Assembly: GCA_035378985.1 (NCBI GenBank) | Contig: DAOSUR010000008.1 | Span: 62,001 to 126,000, forward strand | Length of the DNA: 64,000 nt | From: Anaerohalosphaeraceae bacterium | GTDB lineage: Bacteria > Planctomycetota > Phycisphaerae > Sedimentisphaerales > Anaerohalosphaeraceae | Reading direction: 5' to 3' | Shown here: in pieces, positions 51,750 to 59,873 of the stretch | How positions within the stretch are numbered: position 1 is the first letter of the stretch | Layout of the letters: each line of letters opens with the position of its first letter | Translations under genes and position numbers: made by a program | The notes under the pieces: generated by a model | What the model was told of the DNA's origin: nothing | What the model saw: only the letters and a program-made list of their open reading frames with translations | Databases searched by the model: none

Positions 51750-52454
51750 TTAATTGCCGAAGGGTTTTTTGAGAATGAGGAAAAGGACAATCAGCCCCGC
51801 CAGGACACCCCCTGCGATATACCAATAAGAGCGGGGCCATTCCTGCCAGTTCAGGGTAAACCCTTTGGAGCGAGATTGGTCCCGTTGGGCCGGCATCTGC
51901 TGACGGAGTTCCTCCTGCCGGCGCAGTTCTTCCTGTCGGCGGAGCTCCTCCTGAAGGCGTTTTTCCTCCTCGAGCCGCTTTTGTTCGGCCAGCTGCTGTT
52001 GGCGAAGCTGTTCCAGCCGCTTCTGCTGGAACTCAAACTGCTCAGCGCTGTAAGCGGGCAGCTGATTCCAGTCCGGCTGGCGCCAGGTCTTCAGGAGCAT
52101 CTGTTCCTGCCCGTTGAGAGCGGTTTTTTTGAAATTGAGAAACCCGAATCGCGGCCGCTGGATTTGTCCGCTGGGAAGCCGCCGGGGGGTCTGGTGATAA
52201 TACCACACACAGGCCGTTTCACTGCTTTCTTTTTCGAGGGGCTCACCGAGCAGTTCCGTTACCTTTTCAGCGGTCATTCCAACCTGAAGCATCTGCCAGA
52301 AATGCCACACCTGGCGGCGTTCGATGAGCGGTTCATTCGGAAGCAATTCCGTCTTAAACGTCGGAGCGGGCTGATTGGGCTCCGAAGCATAAGAAACAGC
52401 CCCTTGGCAAAACAGAACAAGCCCCCACAGAATAAAAGCCCCCTTCTCATTCAC
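51750..52454 (-). CDS. BamE/SmpA-like domain protein with coiled coil and C-terminal membrane helix
   Basis: This exported or inner-membrane protein of 234 aa has a signal peptide or anchor (ILWGLVLFCQGAVSY). Residues 40-95 resemble the BamE/SmpA fold: GMTAEKVTELLGEPL, then a W-Y-Y motif (CVWYYHQTP). A highly charged coiled coil (repeats of E-E-L-R-R-Q, about residues 140-190) is followed by one transmembrane helix (YIAGGVLAGLIVLFLIL) and a short cytosolic tail. It is the last gene of the serpin operon. Confidence 0.7.
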   Translation of the reverse strand: MNEKGAFILWGLVLFCQGAVSYASEPNQPAPTFKTELLPNEPLIERRQVWHFWQMLQVGMTAEKVTELLGEPLEKESSETACVWYYHQTPRRLPSGQIQRPRFGFLNFKKTALNGQEQMLLKTWRQPDWNQLPAYSAEQFEFQQKRLEQLRQQQLAEQKRLEEEKRLQEELRRQEELRRQEELRQQMPAQRDQSRSKGFTLNWQEWPRSYWYIAGGVLAGLIVLFLILKKPFGN

Positions 52455-52483
52455 AGAGAGCTCTCCTTTCTCCCCCCTTCTGC

Positions 52484-53836
52484 TTACTGATTCTGTTTGG
52501 TCCAGTCTTCCTGCCTTACGCCGTGATAGGTGGTCAGGACATATTCAATAGTCCGAGCCGACTGAGGCGGCATAGAAAGTATGTATTTTACCGTATCCAA
52601 ATCGACTTTTTCAAAAATTTTTTCGCTGTCTCCCCGGTTCTCCAGCGTCCAGTACGCAGTGGCGAAGTTCCGCTTGATTTCCAGCCGAATCGGCAGCGGC
52701 CGGCTGTTTTTGACCTCGACAGCAAAGGTTTGGATTTCATCCCAGCCGCTGATATTGCCCCGGTCGTCAAAGCGGTAATTGTCGGTCTTGAAATCCATCA
52801 ACTTGGGTTTGACCAAAACATCTTCCGCAGGCCCCAGATTCAGCTCCACCTCCTGGCCGACCGGGATGTACTTAATCTCACAGCCGCCTTCATAGGTCAG
52901 ATGTCCCTGTTTGCTGACAGTCCGATAGACCTTGATTGACCCGCCAGGAATGGGGGTTTGGCCCAAATGATGCTCGGCATCGTTGAAAAAGTACAGATAC
53001 CGGATGACAGACGGGCCGTACATTTCTTCTTCGAATTTGTAGAGATTGACGACCGGCACAGCTTCGGCCTGGAAACTGGGCAGCCGCTTGGACCAGCCGT
53101 TCGGGATGGATTCCGTGCCCTCGATGGTATAAAGAAAATACTCGCTGAGCCCTTCCTTTTGGATTTCTTTGGGCTTGGCGGCCATGGCAATCTCATCCAT
53201 CGCCTTGACAGCGCCGAAGCCAAACATAGCCCGTTCCGTCTGCACCTGCGGAGGCATTCCGGGTATTTCCTCTCCCGGCCTTCCGTACGGCCAGGTCCGT
53301 CGGGCCAGTTCGGCAATTTCATCGAGCAGATGAACCTGTCCGACAATCAGCCGCACCTGGGCGTTTTCGTAATCTTCGCCGGACTCGTTGAAGACGCGGA
53401 CATACCCTTCCAGCCGCATCGTCTTTTCATCCTCGGACAGGATGCCCGCATAAAAGGCCCGCCAGCTGAAACCGCTCGTCAGGTACGTAATCTCAAAGGG
53501 AATCCGCCCTGCCTGTCGGCTCTCGAGCGTCCAGATGCCGACGTTGACGGCATTCGGCGGATAGGACAGGTCGGTAATGTCCACCTGGTCGGCGGCCTTT
53601 TTGGGCACGAGCATCAGGGAGGTCGGGTCAATCAGCGTGCCCGCCCAGGAAAACTGGAGCTGGTTGGCGCCCTGACGAAGGGTCAGCGGGCGGCTGTCGC
53701 GAACGAGCGTCAGGTCGGCGGATTCATAAATCGTAATCTGCACGGACTCAGAGGCGGGCAGTGTAACCAAATCCACTTTGGCAAAGGACACGGCGGCAAG
53801 GCCTATTATCCAGACAAGCACGGCATATCGTTTCAT
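52484..53836 (-). CDS. Secreted DUF4139-like protein (paralogue 1)
   Basis: This exported protein of 450 aa has a signal peptide (MKRYAVLVWIIGLAAVSFAK). The start of the mature part, VTLPASESVQITIYESADLT, and the segment WTLESRQAGRIPFEITYLTSGF match the N-terminal part of DUF4139 proteins. LEGYVRVFNESGEDYENAQV and SAWTLENRGDSE-like beta-sandwich repeats follow to the end. Function of the family is unknown. It is followed 29 bp later by the BamE-like gene, and a second copy lies 43 bp upstream. Confidence 0.75.
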   Translation of the reverse strand: MKRYAVLVWIIGLAAVSFAKVDLVTLPASESVQITIYESADLTLVRDSRPLTLRQGANQLQFSWAGTLIDPTSLMLVPKKAADQVDITDLSYPPNAVNVGIWTLESRQAGRIPFEITYLTSGFSWRAFYAGILSEDEKTMRLEGYVRVFNESGEDYENAQVRLIVGQVHLLDEIAELARRTWPYGRPGEEIPGMPPQVQTERAMFGFGAVKAMDEIAMAAKPKEIQKEGLSEYFLYTIEGTESIPNGWSKRLPSFQAEAVPVVNLYKFEEEMYGPSVIRYLYFFNDAEHHLGQTPIPGGSIKVYRTVSKQGHLTYEGGCEIKYIPVGQEVELNLGPAEDVLVKPKLMDFKTDNYRFDDRGNISGWDEIQTFAVEVKNSRPLPIRLEIKRNFATAYWTLENRGDSEKIFEKVDLDTVKYILSMPPQSARTIEYVLTTYHGVRQEDWTKQNQ

Positions 53837-53879
53837 CGCAAACTCCTTGACAGAGGTCTATTTGGATTTCGGACTTTCA

Positions 53880-55025
53880 TCAGGGTCTTACATTTTTTCG
53901 CTGGTAGTTCATTTCGAGCTGGACGACGGCGGGTTTATCGCCTTTGCGGGCGGGCAGAGCAATTTCAAACTCGAGCGTCTCGGCATCCCTGCGAACATAC
54001 GGCAGAGAGCACGATTTCATTTCCCACTGGCCCGAAATCCGCTCGATCAGGGTCAGCACGGCGGGGGAGTCTTTGAAGTTTTCGATTTTGGCCGTGAGGA
54101 TTTCATCCGTATCAAAGAGGACGATTTGTTCCTTTCGATTGCGGCGGATGTTGATTTGTTCTTCCTTCATTTTGCGCTGGGTGACGACGATGTCGCGGCT
54201 GTCGCCGATGTACAGTTCGGCCTTTTCGCCGACCGGCAGAAAGGACAGGTTGTCCTCGCCCAGAAAGATGGTGCTGTCGTGCCCATCGTCTTGAAAGAGC
54301 CGCACCTTGCCGGGCCAAAGAGCCGCCTGCCCCAGACCGGCGGCCTTCTCATTGACCAGCCGATAGCGGACGGGGATGCCGATGTTCTGCTGTTCCAGCT
54401 GTTCGGGGTCCCAGGGCTGCAGGGCCGAATCCCACGTCCAGACTTTCTGGACAGGCAGGGCCCGGGTCTGCATCCAGAGCAGCTGGCGGGTCTGGCCGTC
54501 GATGATATCTCGTTCGAAGACGCTGTCGGCATCCAGCCGGATGCGGGCGTTGGCGAAGGGCTCGCCGGAGAAGTTGCGGACAATCAGATAAGCAGTCAGG
54601 TCCAGTTTGGTTTCATCCTTGTCCGCCGCGGCCTTGTACGCCGTCAGGCGGTCAATCTGACCGAGCAGATAACTGATGCGGACGCGTTCCGCCCAGTCGC
54701 CGTCGGAGGCGATTTCCCACACGAGAGCCGCCTCGCCGGGCGGAAAGCTCACGTTGAGAATCCGCACGCCGTTCGGATGGTCCAGCGGCGTCAGCCGGAT
54801 GGAATCGGGGTCGATGGAGACGGCCTGCCAGGCAAAGTCGACCTGATTGAGCCCCTTTCGCAGCGTCAGAATGCGTTCTTCCTCGATGAGGGTAAAGGTC
54901 GGATTGTCCAGTCGGATATCCACGCTTTCCCGCTGGGGCAGCGCCGCCAGTTTCGTTCGGGCCTGCGCTGCGACAGAGCCGAGGATCAGTCCTGCGGCCG
55001 CTGCAAACCAAATCGCCTCTTTCAT
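53880..55025 (-). CDS. Secreted DUF4139-like protein (paralogue 2)
   Basis: This is a 381-residue exported homologue of the neighbouring gene. After a signal peptide (MKEAIWFAAAAGLILGSVAA) it shows LPQRESVDIRLDNPTFTLIE and RKGLNQVDFAWQAVSIDPDS, parallel to paralogue 1. TAYLIVRNFSGEPFANARI lies mid-protein and ALPARKGDKPAVVQLEMNYQ closes it. The ATG at 55025 has AGGAG upstream. The two copies are well diverged, so this is an old duplication (judged by eye). Confidence 0.75.
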   Translation of the reverse strand: MKEAIWFAAAAGLILGSVAAQARTKLAALPQRESVDIRLDNPTFTLIEEERILTLRKGLNQVDFAWQAVSIDPDSIRLTPLDHPNGVRILNVSFPPGEAALVWEIASDGDWAERVRISYLLGQIDRLTAYKAAADKDETKLDLTAYLIVRNFSGEPFANARIRLDADSVFERDIIDGQTRQLLWMQTRALPVQKVWTWDSALQPWDPEQLEQQNIGIPVRYRLVNEKAAGLGQAALWPGKVRLFQDDGHDSTIFLGEDNLSFLPVGEKAELYIGDSRDIVVTQRKMKEEQINIRRNRKEQIVLFDTDEILTAKIENFKDSPAVLTLIERISGQWEMKSCSLPYVRRDAETLEFEIALPARKGDKPAVVQLEMNYQRKNVRP

Positions 55026-55047
55026 TGTCAGACTCCTGAATCGGTTT

Positions 55048-56337
55048 TTATTGTTCTTTGGTTGGGTCCGCCACCCTGCCGACAAACAGCACGGTGCCGG
55101 TCGGTTTGTCCTGAATGAGAAAGACAAAGGGCTTGTCGGCCCGAAATACCGGCAAAGGGGCCTGTATCGAAACGAGTTTCATCACGGCTCCGGTGGCGGC
55201 GGCGGCTTCCGTGCCTTCCTCGTCCACCTTGACAAACGCCTTATGTAGAACGTTGGTCAGGAACAAATCCTTTCCGCCGGTGATGCCGGAAAAGTCCGCC
55301 GTCATCGAAAAGCCGTCCGTCAAGCCCAGCGCAATCAGAACCGGTTTCAGCTCACTCTGCCAGGTGAATGTAAAACGAGGCAGATAGACTTCCACCTCCC
55401 GACGGTGCAGCCGGCTGAGCCATTCGGCAAGGGTGTCTGCGGTGAGGGCTTGTTCGAGCTGAATCAGATCGGGGTCTTTGGGCAGGAGGATAACCATCCG
55501 CAGGTCGCCGCCTGTGTAGGGCAGCTCGAGGATTTGGCAAAGGTCATTCTCCGCGTAGCCGAAGTTGTCTTTGCGGGTCATCATCGGCACCTGGACCCGT
55601 CGGGTTTCCACCTTCGGTCCGTCTTCCTGAATTGTATAAGTTGACACAGTAAACCACTCCGTCCGGGTCAGCTGCGGGTCAAAGGGCAGGGCCCATTTGC
55701 CCTTGAAATAAACGGCGTTGGTGACAACCAGCCGGGTAAGCGTGTCGAGTGTACCTTCGGGGATCAGGTTTTTGATGCGTTCCCGGGTTTGTTTTTCGAC
55801 CCATTGATTGATGGTTCGCGCAGCACCGGAGGGATTGGCCGCAAAATCGACCCGCTCCAGATTGGCCGAATAGCAGCCTTGGACCTGTTGGAGAAACGGC
55901 TCGGCAAAGGCCGTTTTTCGGTCCATCCAGAGCGCATTGGCAATTGTCAGTTCATAATCGTTTTTGGATGCCTGCTTTTTGAGATGTTTTTCCAGGCGGC
56001 CCATGGCTTCGTGAAACGGTTCCTGCGGGAGCCAAAAATGCAAGGCATCACAGAATTGCCTTTCGGTAACGCCGCGGGCGCCGGCAAAAACAACGGCCAT
56101 CGCAGAGGAGATACTGTAGGGCGAATAAAAGATATTCTCGACAGGTTTTTCCGGAACAGGAAGCCCTGCCAAAGCCCGATACAACTCCACGGCGAAGGTT
56201 GTCTGGGCTTTTACGGTCTGCTCTATGGGATCGTTTCCTGGATCGGAAACGGGCTGGGCCGCCCAACCTATCGAAAATCCGGCCAGAAGGAACAAAACAC
56301 CCGCCCGAACCCAAAACCTGCGAATCTCCATATTCAT
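55048..56337 (-). CDS. Secreted serpin-family protease inhibitor
   Basis: This serpin of about 429 aa has a signal peptide (RFWVRAGVLFLLAGFSIGWA) and the complete serpin fold. Markers are NIFYSPYSISSAMAVVFAGA, LVVTNAVYFKGKWALPF, LRMVILLPKDP and LPRFTFTWQSELKPVLIALG. The reactive-loop hinge EEGTEAAAATGAVM has small residues throughout, so loop insertion (an inhibitory serpin) is expected. The scissile bond is near KLVSI; Val or Leu at P1 would favour elastase- or subtilisin-like proteases (inference). The ATG at 56337 follows GAGGGAATA. It leads the four-gene operon. Confidence 0.93.
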   Translation of the reverse strand: MNMEIRRFWVRAGVLFLLAGFSIGWAAQPVSDPGNDPIEQTVKAQTTFAVELYRALAGLPVPEKPVENIFYSPYSISSAMAVVFAGARGVTERQFCDALHFWLPQEPFHEAMGRLEKHLKKQASKNDYELTIANALWMDRKTAFAEPFLQQVQGCYSANLERVDFAANPSGAARTINQWVEKQTRERIKNLIPEGTLDTLTRLVVTNAVYFKGKWALPFDPQLTRTEWFTVSTYTIQEDGPKVETRRVQVPMMTRKDNFGYAENDLCQILELPYTGGDLRMVILLPKDPDLIQLEQALTADTLAEWLSRLHRREVEVYLPRFTFTWQSELKPVLIALGLTDGFSMTADFSGITGGKDLFLTNVLHKAFVKVDEEGTEAAAATGAVMKLVSIQAPLPVFRADKPFVFLIQDKPTGTVLFVGRVADPTKEQ

Positions 56338-56479
56338 TATTCCCTCGCCTGAATTTCCATTTTTCCTTCCCGCCCTTCTTATTAGACACCAATGGAACCC
56401 AGGAGTTGACAAAAAAATGAAAATTCTGCAAATACATACCCCCCTGAAAGAACCGTAGGCGTCAGTTTAGGGAAAAAAC

Positions 56480-57838
56480 TTAAATGGGGCGGCGGAATTT
56501 GCTGATGACGATTCGGTCAAAGCCGGAGCGGAAAGTCAGCTGCGGATTGAAAAAGAACCGCTCCACGGCGCTGAGTTTGGTTCGCGGCGGCGTATCTTCG
56601 GGCAAGGCCTGGAACAGCAGCACCGGCACAATCCGCATCAGCGTGCTGAACAAAAAGATGCTGTGCAGCTGGCTGTCGGTAAACGTCGGTAGCATCGGCC
56701 CGACCCAGCCGCCCAGCGTAGTGCCCAGAAAGATAAAAACAGACGAGAAGAAATTCAGATACGACAGACCGCTTAACCGGCTTTGATGCGGCAGTGAATT
56801 GATAGAATAATTGAAACTGGTCAGCGTCAGTCCGCCCCAGGTCAAACCGGCCAGGACCTGCACAATCATCAGAATCCAATAATTCTGTGTGACAATCCAG
56901 ACCAGCGGCAGGCCCATCACAACCGTACATTGCAGACGCATCGGACGCACATAGCCGATGCGGTCGCAAATCCGCCCCCACAGCGGCATCGACAGCAGGG
57001 TAATCAGCGTCGGCATCTGGCTCAGACACGTATAGCGGATATACGACAGCTTCATTTCATTGAGCATATAAATCGTGAAAAACGGGGCACTGAAGTTGGC
57101 CGCAAAATGGATAAGCGAATAGGCCAGCGCAAACTGGCCGAAGGCGCTGTGAAACATCTGCCGGCAGAAATTGGAGAACTGCCCGGGCCGCAGCGACTCG
57201 CTGCTGAGCGTGTGCGGTTCGTGATGCCAGAAAAACAGGAAGGAACTGACGGTTCGGGAAAGTCCGCCGACAATCCAGATGCCCGCAAAAATCAGCAGCG
57301 TCTTGCCCTTGTTGGTGTCCAAAAGATACCCGGCAATCACGGAGGCGGTCAATTGCGAAAGTGTCAGAAGCCGGTTGCGGTTCCCGAAATACTTGCCCCG
57401 ACGCCGGCGCGGAACAATATGGCCCATCCAGTCCGCCCAGATGCCCGCTCCGAATCCCATCGCCGCGGCACTGACGGCCATTACGGACATCGCCGCCCAA
57501 ACGGACACCGGACCGCGGAGAAAAATCACCAGGGCCAGCGGGAAGAAACTTAATCCGTGCAGGCACGTGCCCCAGAACAGAGCCGGTTTATAGTGGCGGG
57601 GATTGCGAATCCAAACCGGCACCCGCAGCTGAATCAGACCGGTCATCAGAGCCGGCAAACCGGCTCCAATACCGATTTCAAATTTGGTCGCACCGAGGGC
57701 ATTTAGAAAGGGGACATAAAAAGTCTGTTGAAGGCCGATGGCTATCATAGCCAAAAGCCCTTCGAACACAGACAGACGCATCGTTTGCAGACGCTGTCTG
57801 CGATCTATAATCTTTTCTTTTAGAGAAACTCTCGACAT
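56480..57838 (-). CDS. Major facilitator superfamily transporter
   Basis: This is a 452-residue, 12-helix MFS-type protein. After a cytosolic N-terminus (KEKIIDRRQRLQTM) come six helices with an inter-helix basic loop (HIVPRRRRGKYFGNRN, between TM4 and TM5), a middle loop and six more helices. GWVGPMLPTFTDSQLHSIFL is near the end. I cannot assign a substrate. It has its own promoter on the minus strand and is divergent from the YqaE-like gene. Confidence 0.82.
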   Translation of the reverse strand: MSRVSLKEKIIDRRQRLQTMRLSVFEGLLAMIAIGLQQTFYVPFLNALGATKFEIGIGAGLPALMTGLIQLRVPVWIRNPRHYKPALFWGTCLHGLSFFPLALVIFLRGPVSVWAAMSVMAVSAAAMGFGAGIWADWMGHIVPRRRRGKYFGNRNRLLTLSQLTASVIAGYLLDTNKGKTLLIFAGIWIVGGLSRTVSSFLFFWHHEPHTLSSESLRPGQFSNFCRQMFHSAFGQFALAYSLIHFAANFSAPFFTIYMLNEMKLSYIRYTCLSQMPTLITLLSMPLWGRICDRIGYVRPMRLQCTVVMGLPLVWIVTQNYWILMIVQVLAGLTWGGLTLTSFNYSINSLPHQSRLSGLSYLNFFSSVFIFLGTTLGGWVGPMLPTFTDSQLHSIFLFSTLMRIVPVLLFQALPEDTPPRTKLSAVERFFFNPQLTFRSGFDRIVISKFRRPI

Positions 57839-57871
57839 ATCTTTTTATTTCGACAAAAAAGGAAAGGGCAA

Positions 57872-57900
57872 TTTATAGACGAAAAGAAACCGGAATACAA
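57872..57900 (-). promoter_or_regulatory. Promoter for the MFS gene
   Basis: TTGTAT and TATAAA on the minus strand are 17 bp apart. Transcription would start near 57865, leaving about 27 nt to the start codon at 57838. Confidence 0.65.
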
Positions 57901-57925
57901 GAGGCAAATCCGGAACAGAAACTAT

Positions 57926-57953
57926 TTGCTTTTCGCAATGAAAGATGTAAAAT
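57926..57953 (+). promoter_or_regulatory. Promoter for the YqaE-like gene
   Basis: TTGCTT and TAAAAT are 16 bp apart, followed about 45 nt later by the ATG at 57999 with AAGGAG before it. Confidence 0.5.
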
Positions 57954-57998
57954 CATATCGAGAATTGGGCATCTTAACCCCCTTTAAGGAGTTCATCT

Positions 57999-58163
57999 AT
58001 GACAGTTTTGAAAATCATTCTTGCGATTGTCCTTCCACCGGTAGCCGCTTTTCTGCAGGTGGGTCTGGGAATGCACTTTTGGCTGAATATAGTTCTGACG
58101 ATCCTTGGCGGCCTGCCGGGAATGATTCACGCCCTCTGGCTGGTTGCAACAAATAAACAATAA
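57999..58163 (+). CDS. Pmp3/YqaE-like small membrane protein
   Basis: A 54-residue protein has two hydrophobic helices: LKIILAIVLPPVAAFLQVGL with the Pro-Pro typical of the Pmp3/YqaE/UPF0057 family, and HFWLNIVLTILGGLPGMIHA ending in LWLVATNKQ. The family is a stress-related small membrane proteolipid. The ATG has AAGGAG 8 nt upstream. It is short and easily missed; length and motif agree well with UPF0057. Confidence 0.85.
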   Translation: MTVLKIILAIVLPPVAAFLQVGLGMHFWLNIVLTILGGLPGMIHALWLVATNKQ

Positions 58164-58217
58164 AAAAGACCTTTATTCTTACCTTCTGTTAATACAGGGC
58201 GATTGGGCAATTTTGGC

Positions 58218-58246
58218 TTGATTTTCCTGACCCTCTGTGGTATAAT
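58218..58246 (+). promoter_or_regulatory. Strong promoter for the second PEP-CTERM gene
   Basis: TTGATT and a consensus TATAAT are 17 bp apart. The transcript would start near 58253 and carry the hairpin at 58270-58295 before the GTG at 58312. Confidence 0.75.
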
Positions 58247-58269
58247 CCATCTGGATTGATGGGGGTAGG

Positions 58270-58295
58270 AGGAGTTAACGGATTCGCTAACTCCT
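58270..58295 (+). promoter_or_regulatory. Leader hairpin before the PEP-CTERM gene
   Basis: AGGAGTTA (58270) pairs with TAACTCCT (58288), 8 bp, with an inner C-G/G-C extension around GATT. It sits 16 nt before the GTG start; the real ribosome site AAAGGAGGG begins just after it. The hairpin itself contains AGGAG, so it may mask a competing ribosome-binding sequence. A regulatory function is inferred. Confidence 0.55.
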
Positions 58296-58311
58296 AAAAG
58301 GAGGGCCAATC

Positions 58312-59130
58312 GTGGAAACCAAGCCGTTTTTGCGTGCCGCTGTTTCTTTATTCTTTACCCTTCAGCCCTGTTTATTTGCCTCGTTTGCATCGTGTAATTC
58401 GTATGCCGTCTATGGAAATCTTTCAAATTCAGACCTGGAAATATCTGTATTGCCCGGCCTGCCCGCCTCCAGCGATGTCCTCAGCGGCACCGGTCTTTCG
58501 GATTACGCTTCCAGCTGGGCCCAGGCCACACTCGATGGGAAAGTCTGCGGATTGACAGAAGGGTTCAGCACTGCCGGCAAAAATGTCTATGCAGCCAGCA
58601 CGTCTGTCAGTTCCGCCGACTGGCTCGTTTGGTCAAATACAGTCCCGCTCGGCACACCAGTGCGGGTCTGGGTTGACCTTCTTTTTGATGGACAGCTGTA
58701 TTCGGAACAAAGTCTGGCCGTCAGTTTCGCTTCCGTTCAGCTTTCGATGAATGGACAGTCCATCTGCACCGGCTCCGCCCGCTATCAATACCCGACTGTC
58801 ACGGCGGACGGCTTGTGGGCCGGGGCCTATTTCGCCGGCGGTGACTTCTCTTATAATGTGTATGCGCCGGCCTCCCTGTTCATTCAGACGGCCGTCGGGC
58901 AGACAATCAACCTGACCCTGACGCTTCAAACCTCGATTGAATGTACGCAAACAACCCTCGGCGGAGCCCGAACGGACTTTTCCTCTTGCAGCTCCTATAC
59001 CTTTCTGGGGGTTTACTCTGTCGGAACGCCGTCCAAACCTCTGAACGTCCAGCTGATTCTCATTCCGGAACCGGCCTCGCTGCTGCTGGTCTGCGGAGGG
59101 CTGCTTCAGCCCCGAAATTTCAGGAAGTAA
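58312..59130 (+). CDS. Secreted protein with atypical PEP-CTERM tail
   Basis: This exported protein of 272 aa has a signal-peptide-like start (LRAAVSLFFTLQPCLFASFA). The middle is Ser/Thr-rich and beta-like with ten cysteines or so, and has no known domain. The C-terminus IPEPASLLLVCGGLLQPRNF matches PEP-CTERM, but the hydrophobic stretch is only about 11 residues, followed by PRNFRK, so anchoring may differ. The GTG at 58312 is preceded by AAAGGAGGG. It has a consensus promoter and a leader hairpin. Confidence 0.72.
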   Translation: METKPFLRAAVSLFFTLQPCLFASFASCNSYAVYGNLSNSDLEISVLPGLPASSDVLSGTGLSDYASSWAQATLDGKVCGLTEGFSTAGKNVYAASTSVSSADWLVWSNTVPLGTPVRVWVDLLFDGQLYSEQSLAVSFASVQLSMNGQSICTGSARYQYPTVTADGLWAGAYFAGGDFSYNVYAPASLFIQTAVGQTINLTLTLQTSIECTQTTLGGARTDFSSCSSYTFLGVYSVGTPSKPLNVQLILIPEPASLLLVCGGLLQPRNFRK

Positions 59131-59217
59131 ACGCTTTTCTTCTTGCCCGACAGAAAGAATCCCGCTACAATCCGTACACAATACGCTGAAATAAGAAAAC
59201 CGAAAGGGGTCGGACCT

Positions 59218-59472
59218 ATGGCGGACTGTCCAAAGAAGGATGTTTGTACACTGCTGACGGACAAAACCTTTCAGAAAATGCCGGGGCTACTGCAGCGGTT
59301 TCGGCAGAACTTCTGTGATTCGGATTTCGCTCTGTGTGCACGGTATCAGGTAGCAAAGGAATGCGGCGATGCACTTGTTCCGGACTCGATGCTGCCGACG
59401 CAGATTGACTGGGCCCGGCAGCTCATTCAGGAAGAAAAAACCGCCCACAATCCGCCCAAAAGCGGCTCCTGA
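59218..59472 (+). CDS. Small cysteine-motif protein (CARY type)
   Basis: An 84-residue cytosolic protein has the pattern CPKKDVC at the N-terminus, then a central NFCDSDFALCARYQVAKECG. The F-C-x6-C-A-R-Y core recurs in many small bacterial proteins and could bind a metal or an Fe-S cluster. The ATG at 59218 (AAAGGGGTCGG upstream) is used. It lies between the PEP-CTERM and glycosidase genes. I do not know its function. Confidence 0.7.
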   Translation: MADCPKKDVCTLLTDKTFQKMPGLLQRFRQNFCDSDFALCARYQVAKECGDALVPDSMLPTQIDWARQLIQEEKTAHNPPKSGS

Positions 59473-59529
59473 AGAAAGACATCTTGCGTCCAAGTCCAGT
59501 CCCGAATCCGGCAGCCGGCCGCCCCTGTT

Positions 59530-59560
59530 GACGGGTAACTGACCACTGATAACTGGTTGC
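59530..59560 (-). repeat. Dispersed repeat, second copy
   Basis: On the minus strand this reads CAACCAGTTATCAGTGGTCAGTTACC, a diverged copy of the element at 44171-44209. It sits in a 401-bp gap (59473-59873) that has no other gene or clear signal apart from the ribosome site of the next gene. Confidence 0.5.
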
Positions 59561-59873
59561 TTGCAGCTGGCCCCCCCCTTTTTCAGCAGGGTTTTGTCCG
59601 AAATGCTCACAAAAACCTGAATTTTTTCCCAGAAATCCCCCCTCGTTGCGCTATTTCTTAATAGAGTGCCCAGCCTGCCAGCAGAAAGGGCAGATGGTAT
59701 CTGGCTCGTTTTGATTTGACCCGAACCTGGGGGATGCAGATGAGCAGACTTCGGCAGGTGCACCAGCCCAGCCGGCACCGACTAAAACGGCAGCTTGGCA
59801 GCTGACCTTTTCGAATTTGGACAATTTGCACGAAACCGGAAGAAAAAAGCAACCCGGTGCTTTGGAGGGAAAA

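Noticed and set aside
59658..59852. Minus-strand 64-residue Cys-rich frame in the gap before the glycosidase gene
   Set aside because: No ribosome site or promoter was seen and the translation resembles nothing known.
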